35,171 bases of DNA from Ornithinibacillus gellani (lineage in GTDB: Bacteria; Bacillota; Bacilli; Bacillales; Amphibacillaceae), in contig NZ_QTSZ01000025.1 in NCBI RefSeq assembly GCF_003730295.1, forward strand, positions 1 to 35,171. Direction: 5' to 3'. Shown one piece after another: positions 9,028 to 16,561 of this stretch (position 1 is its first letter; every line of letters begins with the position of its first letter). The notes below the pieces were generated by a model that saw only the letters and a program-made list of their open reading frames with translations, was not told the DNA's origin and searched no databases. Position numbers and translations under genes: made by a program.

Positions 9028-9368
9028 TAGGATTCCACTCCTTTCGTTGACTTTTCGGGTGTAACGATTTTTAAGCCAATGACACCTAGCAATAAAGTTG
9101 CGATTAAGCCTATTTTTATCCAGCTAAATGACTCCTCGAAGAATATGATCCCGGCAAGGACGGTCCCCGCCGTTCCCAGTCCTACAAAAACGGCATAAAC
9201 CGTTCCAGCAGGAAGTGTATTCGTCGCAGTAATCATTAAATAGTTACTAACAATAATCAAGATAATCGTACCTGTCCAAGTCCATATATCGTAGGAATGG
9301 GTCAAGCCAATCACCCAAAAGATTTCTAAAAAAGCAGCCAAAAATACCTTCATCCAATTTCTTTTCAT
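9027..9368 (-). CDS. ykkC: SMR family guanidinium exporter subunit (YkkC-like)
   Basis: 113 residues from the ATG at 9368, chosen because GGAGGTG lies 5-6 nt upstream and because the longer frame runs into the riboswitch. It has four membrane segments, the essential glutamate in AAFLEIFWVIG and the SMR motif YAVFVGLGTAGTVLAG, plus a short charged tail ending STKGVES. It is the first gene of a two-gene operon with the second SMR subunit (1-nt overlap). The family includes the Gdx guanidinium/proton antiporters found downstream of ykkC riboswitches. Confidence 0.92.
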   Translation of the reverse strand: MKRNWMKVFLAAFLEIFWVIGLTHSYDIWTWTGTIILIIVSNYLMITATNTLPAGTVYAVFVGLGTAGTVLAGIIFFEESFSWIKIGLIATLLLGVIGLKIVTPEKSTKGVES

Positions 9369-9383
9369 CACTAACACCTCCAA

Positions 9384-9434
9384 AATAAAAAAAGCCCGGA
9401 AAACACTGTTATTAAACAGTATCTCCCAGGCTTT
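9384..9434 (-). terminator. Riboswitch expression-platform terminator
   Basis: On the minus strand AAGCCTGG (in the 3' part of the aptamer) can pair with CCGGGCTT followed by a T run, with an inner ACTGTT/AACAGT hairpin between. The 5' arm belongs to the conserved aptamer segment, so ligand binding should block terminator formation and turn the exporter genes on. Confidence 0.85.
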
Positions 9435-9518
9435 TATCCTTCCGTGACATAGCAATCAAGAAGCTATGCGTTTTCTCTCGGACCAGACCAACCTCTGTTG
9501 CGGAACCCTAGAAAACGT
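9421..9518 (-). ncRNA. Guanidine-I (ykkC) riboswitch
   Basis: The minus-strand leader contains the ykkC family landmarks in order: CTAGGGTTCCG, GGTTGGTCTGGTCCGAGAG, AAACGCA, a variable hairpin (CATAGCTTCTTGATTGCTATG), and ACGGAAGGATAAAAGCCTGGGAG. It sits directly before the SMR pair, the classic gene context, and is followed by a terminator whose 5' arm overlaps the aptamer. Expected to switch the exporter on when guanidinium binds. Confidence 0.95.
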
Positions 9519-9539
9519 TCAAGTATTCTATTTCATTTC

Positions 9540-9568
9540 ATTATATCCCAGTTCTAGAAAAAATTCAA
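9540..9568 (-). promoter_or_regulatory. Sigma-A promoter of the guanidine exporter operon
   Basis: Minus strand TTGAAT, a 17-bp spacer, then a perfect TATAAT, placed about 25 nt before the aptamer's CTAGGGTTCCG. Confidence 0.85.
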
Positions 9569-9578
9569 TTTCCTGTAC

Positions 9579-10076
9579 TTACAACGTCTGCAACAAACTA
9601 AAAATAATCATCACAGCGAGTCCCAATACGATTGCCATGGAGCTAATAAATAATCGCTTATCCCTGTCCGCCTGATATATGCGGCTTAAGAAAGCATCCA
9701 CCATCACAATCAAAATAAAAGCAACCGGATAGGCCATCAGAAATGTCAACGCCTTATTTATCGTTGGACTCCATTCCAGGTTATTTGCAATCATCATAAA
9801 GGCGATTAATACAACAGCCAAGGAAAAAGTACCGATGAAAAGGGTATGAATTGGATTTTCCCAGATGCCTTTCTGTAAAAAATCAGGATATTTATAAATA
9901 ATCATTCTTAAGATAATATTAATCGTCATGACGACAATAAACGTAGCAATAATGAAGAATATGCTTTGAAAACTAGGATTATCTACGTTTACTTGTTCAT
10001 CCAATCCGACAAATAAGACTGCAGCTGCCGTTAACAAAATCAATAAAATGACATGATTTCTAATGCTTATTTTCAA
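9579..10076 (-). CDS. Hypothetical membrane protein with four predicted TM segments
   Basis: I do not recognise the family. I place the start at the TTG at 10076 (165 residues), since AGAGGAAG lies about 8 nt upstream; the frame also extends to 10103. Four hydrophobic segments are visible (about 8-26, 40-60, 82-102 and 110-130), with a further one at the C-terminus, and no conserved catalytic residues. It stands alone, with the guanidine exporter promoter directly past its stop. No regulation can be read. Confidence 0.7.
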   Translation of the reverse strand: MKISIRNHVILLILLTAAAVLFVGLDEQVNVDNPSFQSIFFIIATFIVVMTINIILRMIIYKYPDFLQKGIWENPIHTLFIGTFSLAVVLIAFMMIANNLEWSPTINKALTFLMAYPVAFILIVMVDAFLSRIYQADRDKRLFISSMAIVLGLAVMIIFSLLQTL

Positions 10077-10189
10077 ATAAAGACTTCCTCTCTCACCCAA
10101 CACAAATCTTTTTAAAATAATTATCTAGTACAACTATACCATTTTATCAGGATGGATTGGGCTTAACCCGTTCATTTCGAATGCTTCAT

Positions 10190-10351
10190 TTACCTCAATA
10201 ACGCATTTCTAAAAATGTTACCCGTAATCGTTTTCGCTTCGATATATTTTATGTGAGGCGCATTGGCTGCATCTTTTGGCTTTTCCTTTTTAGATTCAGG
10301 TGCCGACCTTTTATTTACGCGTCTGAAAATGACTCTATCCCTGCTGCACAT
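10190..10351 (-). CDS. Possible small Lys-rich protein
   Basis: A 53-codon frame from an ATG, reading MCSRDRVIFRRVNKRSAPE, then a KKEKPKDAANAP stretch and a tail KYIEAKTITGNIFRNALLR. I do not recognise it. There is no convincing ribosome binding site, and its 5' end overlaps a hairpin lying after the AraC gene, so it could be chance or the tail of a lost gene. It fills an otherwise empty 270-nt gap. Confidence 0.22.
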   Translation of the reverse strand: MCSRDRVIFRRVNKRSAPESKKEKPKDAANAPHIKYIEAKTITGNIFRNALLR

Positions 10352-10365
10352 CTACAACAGGGATA
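10336..10365 (-). terminator. Possible weak terminator after the AraC-type gene
   Basis: Arms TATCCCTG and CAGGGATA form an 8-bp stem 8 nt past the stop of the regulator gene. The following bases on the minus strand (GAGTCATTTT) are only modestly T-rich. Confidence 0.4.
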
Positions 10366-10373
10366 AAAGCAGT

Positions 10374-11246
10374 TTATTTCTTCTGAACAGGAACCCAAAT
10401 TTCACTTTTATATTGTGGTGAACTGGTATCTTTACTCTCATTCCATAGTATTTCCGGACCTTCAACTTGTTCGTAATTTGATGCTGGAAACCATTCAGAA
10501 TAAATGCGTCCCCAAATATCTTGCAGTTTTTCAGGAAAGGGCCCAATTGCTTGAAAAACAGCCCAGGTTAGTGCTGGCACTTCAAGTTGGGAAAAGGATT
10601 CCGGACATGCTTTCGTTGTTGCCACGCCTATATAATGATCCAGGCCACCTTTTTCCTCCATTCTACCTTCCGAAAAATTTGTCGATGCACTGATCATTCC
10701 AGCGGGTTCCATATTAGAAAGTGATTTTAACGTACTTATAGATTTCGAATCCAAACTCTGCCACATCGCAGCAATCTCCGGGTTCACCCCATCAAATTGG
10801 ATCGGAACCCTTTTCTTTAATCCAACGATACGAAAAGCAGGTTTTTCTTCCATTCGATAATTCATTTCTATTCCTCCCTTGATGGATAACTGGAAGGTCA
10901 TTTTCGGATACGCTTTGATCATCTGTCCATTATTTCTAGCCTCTGATGGTGTGACTCCATGCAGAAGTTGAAAAGCCCGCGTGAAAGAATCTGGCGAATG
11001 ATATCCATATTTCACGGCCACATCGATAACTTTCAAATCACTATCACGCAATTCAAAAGCAGCTAGCGTTAGACGCCGCCTCCGAATGTATTCCGATAGT
11101 GAAATACCTGACAAAAACGAAAACATGCGCCGAAAGTGGTAGGATGAGCATAATGCCCGTTTCGCAACTTCCTCGATATCAATATTATCGGTTAAATGGT
11201 CTTCGATATAGTTCAAAGCATCATTCATGTGATGAAACGTATCCAT
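10374..11246 (-). CDS. AraC family regulator with GyrI-like effector-binding domain
   Basis: 290 residues. Residues 1-105 are an AraC/XylS DNA-binding domain with two helix-turn-helix units ([19 protein letters not shown] and [20 protein letters not shown]). Residues about 125-290 are a GyrI/Rob-like effector-binding fold ([15 protein letters not shown] near its start, and [22 protein letters not shown] at the end). This domain order is that of Rob and SoxS-type multidrug regulators and of B. subtilis homologues that bind small ligands. Start: AAAGGAGGTCATCAAA then ATG, an excellent site. The target genes are not evident; the neighbouring VOC protein upstream is a candidate. Confidence 0.92.
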   Translation of the reverse strand: MDTFHHMNDALNYIEDHLTDNIDIEEVAKRALCSSYHFRRMFSFLSGISLSEYIRRRRLTLAAFELRDSDLKVIDVAVKYGYHSPDSFTRAFQLLHGVTPSEARNNGQMIKAYPKMTFQLSIKGGIEMNYRMEEKPAFRIVGLKKRVPIQFDGVNPEIAAMWQSLDSKSISTLKSLSNMEPAGMISASTNFSEGRMEEKGGLDHYIGVATTKACPESFSQLEVPALTWAVFQAIGPFPEKLQDIWGRIYSEWFPASNYEQVEGPEILWNESKDTSSPQYKSEIWVPVQKK

Positions 11247-11349
11247 TTTGATGACCTCCTTTCACTCATAGATTAGCAGGAATGAAGATACATCATCCGA
11301 CTTATGATGCACCGTTATGCAGGGAGGAAATATTTTAAACATTACCGTA

Positions 11350-11730
11350 TCAGCAATTGCAAATCATGATGACATTCCCATCTGGATCTTGAACATTAAA
11401 CCAAGCCGTATCGCCTACCCATTCTGTTTCTCTAACAATTTGAATACCCTTGTCCTGAACGTATTGGTACGCCTCATCAATATTCGGTGCATAGAAATTA
11501 AATAACGGACTTGCATTCGCATGATGAACGAAATCAGGATCAAATGTGTGATCATCTAAAGTTAGAGATGTGGTTCCACTGATAGGCATATTAAAAACCG
11601 GTGATTTCACAAGGCTTAGATCAATTTCCAACCCAAGTAAATCAGCATACCATTTTACGGAATTCCTCAAATTAGAAACGTGAACGAAAATGCCATTCAT
11701 TTGATTCAAAATCGGATATTTTGTAGTCAT
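11350..11730 (-). CDS. VOC superfamily protein (glyoxalase/bleomycin-resistance fold)
   Basis: 126 residues with the two beta-alpha-beta-beta-beta repeats of the vicinal oxygen chelate fold. The first starts at NGIFVHVSNLRNSVKWYADLLGLEI and the second ends WFNVQDPDGNVIMICNC, the usual PDGN signature near the C-terminus. His17 (FVHV) is a candidate metal ligand. Members include glyoxalases, dioxygenases and antibiotic-binding proteins, and the substrate cannot be inferred. Start: AAAGGAGTG lies about 8 nt before the ATG. It is the gene upstream of the AraC-type regulator, about 100 nt away on the same strand. Confidence 0.85.
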   Translation of the reverse strand: MTTKYPILNQMNGIFVHVSNLRNSVKWYADLLGLEIDLSLVKSPVFNMPISGTTSLTLDDHTFDPDFVHHANASPLFNFYAPNIDEAYQYVQDKGIQIVRETEWVGDTAWFNVQDPDGNVIMICNC

Positions 11731-11798
11731 TTCAAAACACTCCTTTTATCAGATATATTAGTCTAGCTTATTGGGCTGGAATAGAAAGGCCAGCATGA

Positions 11799-12629
11799 TT
11801 ACATTTGAAATTCATATCCTGTATAGTTGAATACCAGTTCAAATCCAAGGTTTTCTGCAACCGCTATCGAAGGTTTGTTAGACTCCATGCAGTCCCAATA
11901 TGCAACAAGATTACTTTCCAAGCACTCCTTGATAAATGCAAATGCAACTTTTTTTGCAAGGTTCTTTCCTCTATGTTCCTTCAGGGTTTCAATGTCAACA
12001 CAGTGGACATTTCCGACTACAAAGCCGGTAAAACAGATACTAACAATTTCATTCTTATATAAAACACAATATCCAATACCGTTCATTAAAAATTCTTCAT
12101 AGGATGGCCAAAATTCCTTTATTTTTGATTGCAGAAAAGTTGTATTTTTAATTAATTGTTTCCTGTCCTCCAATAAAACATCTCTCATTTTCACGATTTG
12201 ATAGTCCCTTGATACGGCAGGTTCTTTAAAAACATTACCATTGCGTTTTTGTAGCATATACACACGTTGATTCCAATTTCCCAACTTACGATGCTCAAAT
12301 ATTTTTTTCAACGTTTGGTCCCATTTTTGATGATTTCCAATGGCTTCAAACCAGGTTAGTCCTACTTTTTTTGCCTCTGGAATAATTACCTTATCTATAA
12401 GGTAATTTATTTCTGTATTAAATCTATTATTTTCCTCATTGCCTATGAAAATAAAGCCATCATGATTGCCTAACCAAATAAAACCAGTAGTCGGGTTATC
12501 TATATTATCCACCCAAATCCTCCCTGGATTCATCCCTTCTATAATCGCTTTTGCTTCAATTTGACCAGGTTCTGCTAATAAATTTCTACATTTGTAGAAC
12601 TCCGTATGGTTAAGTTCAAGTATCATCAT
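11799..12629 (-). CDS. GNAT family N-acetyltransferase, ZmaR-like
   Basis: 276 residues. The C-terminal half carries a GNAT fold with the acetyl-CoA loop in LKEHRGKNLAKKVAF and the late motif SIAVAENLGFE. The N-terminal half (IIEGMNPGRIWVDNIDNPTTGFIW...GNHDGFIFIG) matches the two-domain GNAT_acetyltran family that includes the zwittermicin A resistance enzyme ZmaR; this match is from memory. The substrate is unknown. GGAGG lies 3 or 6 nt before two successive ATGs at 12629 and 12626; the second has better spacing. It is last in a same-strand run with the DnaN paralogue 49 nt upstream. Confidence 0.82.
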   Translation of the reverse strand: MMILELNHTEFYKCRNLLAEPGQIEAKAIIEGMNPGRIWVDNIDNPTTGFIWLGNHDGFIFIGNEENNRFNTEINYLIDKVIIPEAKKVGLTWFEAIGNHQKWDQTLKKIFEHRKLGNWNQRVYMLQKRNGNVFKEPAVSRDYQIVKMRDVLLEDRKQLIKNTTFLQSKIKEFWPSYEEFLMNGIGYCVLYKNEIVSICFTGFVVGNVHCVDIETLKEHRGKNLAKKVAFAFIKECLESNLVAYWDCMESNKPSIAVAENLGFELVFNYTGYEFQM

Positions 12630-12677
12630 TTTCCTCCAAAAAAATTGTCATCTAGTACTTTCAGCTCCACGTATACA

Positions 12678-13811
12678 TCAATGTGATCTCACAGGTGAAA
12701 TGAGTTGCATATGCGAATCATCTCCGATAGGCAAAATCAGAATCGGTTGCATAGAACTGTTAAAATAAAGGTTTATTTCCTTTTCTTTAACTGCTCTCAA
12801 TGCATCTATCATAAAATTAGCGTCGAGTGAGATATTTAGCTCTTCTTCACCTGAGATTTGCTTCATTTGTTGTGTCTCTTCAATTTCCCCCATTTCAGAA
12901 GCTTGAGACGAGATATTAATTTTTGATTTGTCCACGATTTGAAACCTTACATTGTTATTTCGTTTTTCACTAGCAAATATGTTCGCCCGCTCGACCCCTT
13001 TTAATAATTGCTTTGTATCCAGCGTAATTCTAGTACGGGCTTGCTTGGATAGTAAACCGGCTGTATTGGGATACTCTCCTTCTATTAATTTTGAATATAA
13101 TAACAAGCTTTTCGATTTAAACATGATGCTGTTTTTGGTGGCAAATATATCAATTTCTGTGGGGGCGATACTTCCTAATAACTTTATAAGTTCAAGTAAG
13201 GATATTCTAGGTACAACAAAGGATCCAGTTACATTGGATTGTATAGGGTGACTTTTTAAAGACAGCCTTTGATTATCTGTTGCTGAACAACTGAATAAAT
13301 TGTCTTGAAAATGAAAGTTTACACCTGTAAGTACAGGCCTGGTTTCGCTTTTCGAGGCAGCAAATGCGGTTTGTTTTATCATTTCTATTAAATCTTCACT
13401 TGGAATCGTCATTTTATTGCTTATATTTATTTCTTGAGGGAGTGGATATTCTTCTGCATCAAGACCGGTTAATGTAGTAACTATTTCCTCTGATTGTATC
13501 GTTACAGATTGATTATCATTCACTTTTAAATAAATATCATCAGGTATTTTTTGAATAACTTCGCTAATATATTTGGCGTGAATAACGATGCTTCCTGTTT
13601 GATAAACTTCATAAATGAGCAGTTCATTCTTTACTTTCGGAATTGTCTTTTCAATAAAGAAATCTGAATTACTTCCTGTAAGTGTTAGGTAATCTGATTT
13701 TGCTTCTATTTTGATGCCATTCAAAATGATTTGTGTTGATTTGGACGAGATGGCCCTACCGACATCTAAAATAGCTTGATAAAAATAGTCACGATTTATC
13801 TTAAACTCCAT
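12678..13811 (-). CDS. dnaN: DNA polymerase III beta subunit (sliding clamp) paralogue
   Basis: 377 residues, full length for a bacterial beta clamp. The three clamp domains are visible: N-terminal MEFKINRDYFYQAILDVGRAI with ILNGIKIEA, a middle domain at PVLTGVNFHFQDNLFSCSATDNQRLSL, and the C-terminal domain ending PILILPIGDDSHMQLISPVRSH. The start is the ATG at 13811, with GGGAGG 8 nt upstream; the TTG one codon earlier is not needed. The context is not dnaA-dnaN-recF, so this is almost certainly a second clamp gene. It lies between two acetyltransferase genes and downstream of an AlkD-like repair gene. Possible roles are repair-specific clamp or target duplication against a clamp inhibitor (compare the GriR DnaN paralogue); neither is shown by the sequence. 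Confidence 0.9.
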   Translation of the reverse strand: MEFKINRDYFYQAILDVGRAISSKSTQIILNGIKIEAKSDYLTLTGSNSDFFIEKTIPKVKNELLIYEVYQTGSIVIHAKYISEVIQKIPDDIYLKVNDNQSVTIQSEEIVTTLTGLDAEEYPLPQEINISNKMTIPSEDLIEMIKQTAFAASKSETRPVLTGVNFHFQDNLFSCSATDNQRLSLKSHPIQSNVTGSFVVPRISLLELIKLLGSIAPTEIDIFATKNSIMFKSKSLLLYSKLIEGEYPNTAGLLSKQARTRITLDTKQLLKGVERANIFASEKRNNNVRFQIVDKSKINISSQASEMGEIEETQQMKQISGEEELNISLDANFMIDALRAVKEKEINLYFNSSMQPILILPIGDDSHMQLISPVRSH

Positions 13812-13848
13812 CAACGTTTCCTCCCAAAAGTTAATTTTTCCTAAAACG

Positions 13849-14319
13849 CTATTTAAAGTGATAATTCATAATGACTAGCTCACCTTTTCTGCCCATTTTT
13901 CGAACTCCTTCGTCCACATAGCCGCATTTTTTATAGAGCGATTGTGCTGCCGTGTTCTTCACATTAACTGCTAGGACAACCTCATTAATTTGCGGGAATT
14001 GCTTTTTGATAAATGCCGGTAACTGTAATAAAGCCTGTTTAGCGTAGCCTTTGCCCTGATGGTGCAGATCCGTGGAAAAGGCACGTAATAGCATAGCATG
14101 TGGATTTTCAGCGTAAGGCTTCACACCTTCCTTTTCATGAAGAACAAAAAATGTTACGAGTTCATGATTTTCAAGCGCCAATATACAATGTCTGTTAGCG
14201 TCTGTTTCCGATTGCGAAACACATTCCTTTGGTGTTCCAGTAAAACGAAGCTGTTCTGCAGATAGGTGATAATCTTTAATCTTTTTTTCGTAGCTTTTTT
14301 CATAGGTTAATAGTTCCAT
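13849..14319 (-). CDS. GNAT family N-acetyltransferase
   Basis: 156 residues with the GNAT fold: motif A at LHHQGKGYAKQALLQLP (acetyl-CoA pyrophosphate loop Q-G-K-G-Y-A) and motif B at NTAAQSLYKKCGYVDEG. Substrate unknown. Start: CCGGAGG lies about 5 nt before the ATG. It lies 37 nt upstream of the DnaN paralogue and 45 nt downstream of the AlkD-like gene on the same strand, so co-transcription is likely. Confidence 0.88.
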   Translation of the reverse strand: MELLTYEKSYEKKIKDYHLSAEQLRFTGTPKECVSQSETDANRHCILALENHELVTFFVLHEKEGVKPYAENPHAMLLRAFSTDLHHQGKGYAKQALLQLPAFIKKQFPQINEVVLAVNVKNTAAQSLYKKCGYVDEGVRKMGRKGELVIMNYHFK

Positions 14320-14364
14320 GATGTCCTCCGGGTTTCTGTAGATTACTACTATATACTGCGAGAT

Positions 14365-15060
14365 TCACAGCTGCTTTTGCTTCTTCTTAATTACCTTCAA
14401 TGCTTCCGTTTTGCTGAGTTTGGTTAATGGGGTTTGCTCAACAAAGTCGATCACCGATTGTGGGTTTGTTTTCGAATACTCCCTTAGTGCCCAGCCAATC
14501 GCTTTATTTATAAAAAATTCAGTTGATCCAAGACATTGATTGATATATGCATATAATAGTTTTTCATCTGTTCGTGTTTTATATTTTAATTGAAATAATA
14601 TTGCGGTCCGCTTTAGCCATATATCATTTGAATCGATCCAGCGGCGTGTGATGTCATTTTTGTTCCCTGGATATTGCATAAAATAACTGCCTATATGCTT
14701 GGACGCAATCCAATCGACGGTATCCCACCATGACTTATTTACAATAAGATTCTCCAACCATTCCATGTCTTTTTCCTCGAAATGCTTCATTTTTCGATCT
14801 AGCAATTCCAAAGCAAGATATTGATATTCTCGTTCTGGCGCTTGCCAAAGTTCAGCGATAACAGATGGAAATTCATCCTCCGATGGTATACCATTAAGCT
14901 TAATCAGCTTCCGTACTAATTCTTTTCTTTGCGGGGCTTTCATACCAATAAATGCAAATTGGTCACGCATATATTTTTTCATGATTACTGCATTATCTTG
15001 ATTCTCATATGAAAGTAATAACGTTTTGATTAATCGAATATATTCATTCATCATGTGCAC
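14365..15060 (-). CDS. DNA alkylation repair protein (AlkD-like HEAT-repeat glycosylase)
   Basis: 231 residues, mainly helical, with the AlkC/AlkD family hallmarks: FIGMKAPQRKELVRKL near the N-terminus, EYQYLALELLDR, SWWDTVDWIASKHIG (the W-D and D-W residues line the DNA-binding groove in AlkD) and FFINKAIGWALREYSK. Members remove N3- and N7-alkylated bases. Start: GTG at 15060 has GGAG 5 nt upstream; the ATGs at 15054 and 15051 are alternatives. It heads a likely operon with a GNAT, a DnaN paralogue and a ZmaR-like GNAT. A terminator of the preceding gene sits just upstream. Confidence 0.92.
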   Translation of the reverse strand: MHMMNEYIRLIKTLLLSYENQDNAVIMKKYMRDQFAFIGMKAPQRKELVRKLIKLNGIPSEDEFPSVIAELWQAPEREYQYLALELLDRKMKHFEEKDMEWLENLIVNKSWWDTVDWIASKHIGSYFMQYPGNKNDITRRWIDSNDIWLKRTAILFQLKYKTRTDEKLLYAYINQCLGSTEFFINKAIGWALREYSKTNPQSVIDFVEQTPLTKLSKTEALKVIKKKQKQL

Positions 15061-15096
15061 ACGCTCTCCATATTTTGTTTAAACCGTCTAAAAAGT

Positions 15097-15129
15097 AAAA
15101 AAATTGTTAGATACATCATACACTAACAA
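15097..15129 (-). terminator. Terminator between the small membrane gene and the AlkD-like gene
   Basis: Arms TTGTTAG (15104-15110) and CTAACAA (15123-15129) give a perfect 7-bp stem. On the minus strand it is followed by seven T residues. Confidence 0.85.
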
Positions 15130-15282
15130 AAATATATTATCAAGAACATTTGTTCCCTTTTTATTTTGTTTTTCAAGGAATACTGCTGTCTTTCTTTATG
15201 GGTCATACAAAGTCCTTGCACAGGCAGATTTTCTATCTCGTATTTCCGTATGAAGATCTTTACATCGACCTTCGTCACGCCA

Positions 15283-15486
15283 TTATTCTTCGTTCGATTT
15301 TGAAATGAGGTAATATAATGGGGTTGCGAAAATGAGTCCGCCCGCTGCGATGCCGAAGAAAGATGCCGTATAGGAAAACCAGTCAAGCGGATTTCCAAGC
15401 AGGGAATCTGTCGCTATCCGAAGAACCGTTACAAGACTTGGTAATCCAAGCGTAAAGAATAGCATGATTTTTAGAAGTCTTGGCAT
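15283..15486 (-). CDS. Small membrane protein, unknown
   Basis: 67 residues from the ATG at 15486, which has GGAGG 8 nt upstream (a GTG start 9 nt earlier is less likely). There are two hydrophobic segments (about 5-22 and 38-60), with a short polar end SKSNEE. I do not recognise a family. It lies about 40 nt downstream of the DUF1572 gene on the same strand and about 155 nt before a strong terminator, so it probably closes a two-gene transcript. Confidence 0.65.
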   Translation of the reverse strand: MPRLLKIMLFFTLGLPSLVTVLRIATDSLLGNPLDWFSYTASFFGIAAGGLIFATPLYYLISKSNEE

Positions 15487-15526
15487 GTGTTCCACCTCCC
15501 AAATTTGTTCACCTTGCAGCGCCGAA

Positions 15527-16063
15527 TTAGGTACGATGTTTTTTCAATTGCTCTCGCAGATATTCCGTAGACTTTCCTTTAGGAATGCTAAGTGTTTCCC
15601 AATCCACTGACTTCAATTGCTTTCCAATATAAACAATTTGCCCAACATGATAAGCATAATGTGCCAGCTGCCTTTCTATCGCTTCGAGCACATAATGACT
15701 TTCCCCGCGAATCGTAATGGTTGCGAGCAAATCCTGACTTTGTAAACCATCCACTGCATGAAAAAGTACTTCCCAGCCTTTTTCCCAAACATCCTGCAAT
15801 TGCTGTTTCGAATTGATATGCTCTTCAAATTCCCGATCCCGGTTTCTTGTGGTCTTTTCCCCATCTGTCGTTAAAAAATCAGTCCACCGCGATACCATAT
15901 TTCCGCTCATATGCTGCACAATAATCGCAGCACTATTTGAAGATTCATTCGGACGCCAATGCATCTCCGTCTCCGATAATTGGCTAAGCGTTCGATCTCC
16001 AAGCTCCTTCACATTGCTAAATCTGGACCGAATAATTTTCAGATATACAGACCCAATTTCCAT
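15527..16063 (-). CDS. DUF1572 / DinB-superfamily protein
   Basis: 178 residues from the ATG at 16063 (MEIGSVYLKI), with AAGGGGG about 8 nt upstream; a TTG at 16087 extends the frame without a site. It is a four-helix bundle of the DinB/YfiT superfamily. The expected metal-binding triad is His in IIVQHMSGN and the HxxxH in LAHYAYHVGQIVYIG. Superfamily members include thiol-dependent transferases and uncharacterised enzymes; the B. subtilis relatives have no firm role that I know. Repeat element 2 lies between it and the divergent protease gene. Confidence 0.88.
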   Translation of the reverse strand: MEIGSVYLKIIRSRFSNVKELGDRTLSQLSETEMHWRPNESSNSAAIIVQHMSGNMVSRWTDFLTTDGEKTTRNRDREFEEHINSKQQLQDVWEKGWEVLFHAVDGLQSQDLLATITIRGESHYVLEAIERQLAHYAYHVGQIVYIGKQLKSVDWETLSIPKGKSTEYLREQLKKHRT

Positions 16064-16165
16064 CCAATTAGCCCCCTTTTCAGCCAATACCTATGTACTT
16101 CAAGTATAACATTGACGCTCTGAAAAATCTGATAATATATTCGGGAGGAAATGAAATGTATTGTG

Positions 16166-16341
16166 GAAATCGGCTGTTGCCGATTTTTACCCTTGTTGCA
16201 TTGGTTTAGGTGGGAGTCAGCAAGCTGATTCCATCCTTAGTCTAAAACGTTTTTGTTTGGTGACACGAGTTGGCGGGGTTGGTGCGCGACTTTACCTGGT
16301 TAGCGCGCAAGTTCACACGATTGGCGCGCGACTTCAGGCAG
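16166..16341 (+). repeat. Repeat element 2: short degenerate copy
   Basis: Hairpin 1 (arms AAATCGGC/GCCGATTT, loop TGTT) is at 16167-16186, and hairpin 2 (arms GGAGTCAGC/GCTGATTCC, one G-T pair) at 16213-16232. Four B-type units follow at 16257-16341 (cores GACACGAGTTGG, GTGCGCGACTTT, GCGCGCAAGTTC, GCGCGCGACTTC) with starts at 16257, 16279, 16300 and 16321. This is one of the few 1-nt slips in any array. The copy is small and eroded, with no A array between the hairpins. It fills the divergent promoter region between the DUF1572 gene and the protease gene. Confidence 0.75.
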
Positions 16342-16561
16342 CGATCCAAGCTACCTCCGCCAGCCATTGATTTACCGCGTGATTTGGTAATAAATAGCAT
16401 AATTTGTCATGGATATTAATTACCATATTTTTGAATTTCCCGCTATAAAAACAGTTATTTTTACATATTTAAATAATTTTGTCTTTTGTTACAATTTATG
16501 TAATCCCCTAGTAGAGCATGCTCAAGCCAAATTTTTTGGGGAAAAACAAAGGAGGGTTTTT

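Noticed and set aside
15123-15398. Minus-strand open frame overlapping the small membrane gene
   Set aside because: No start signal; it overlaps a better supported gene in another frame and runs into the terminator at 15097-15129.
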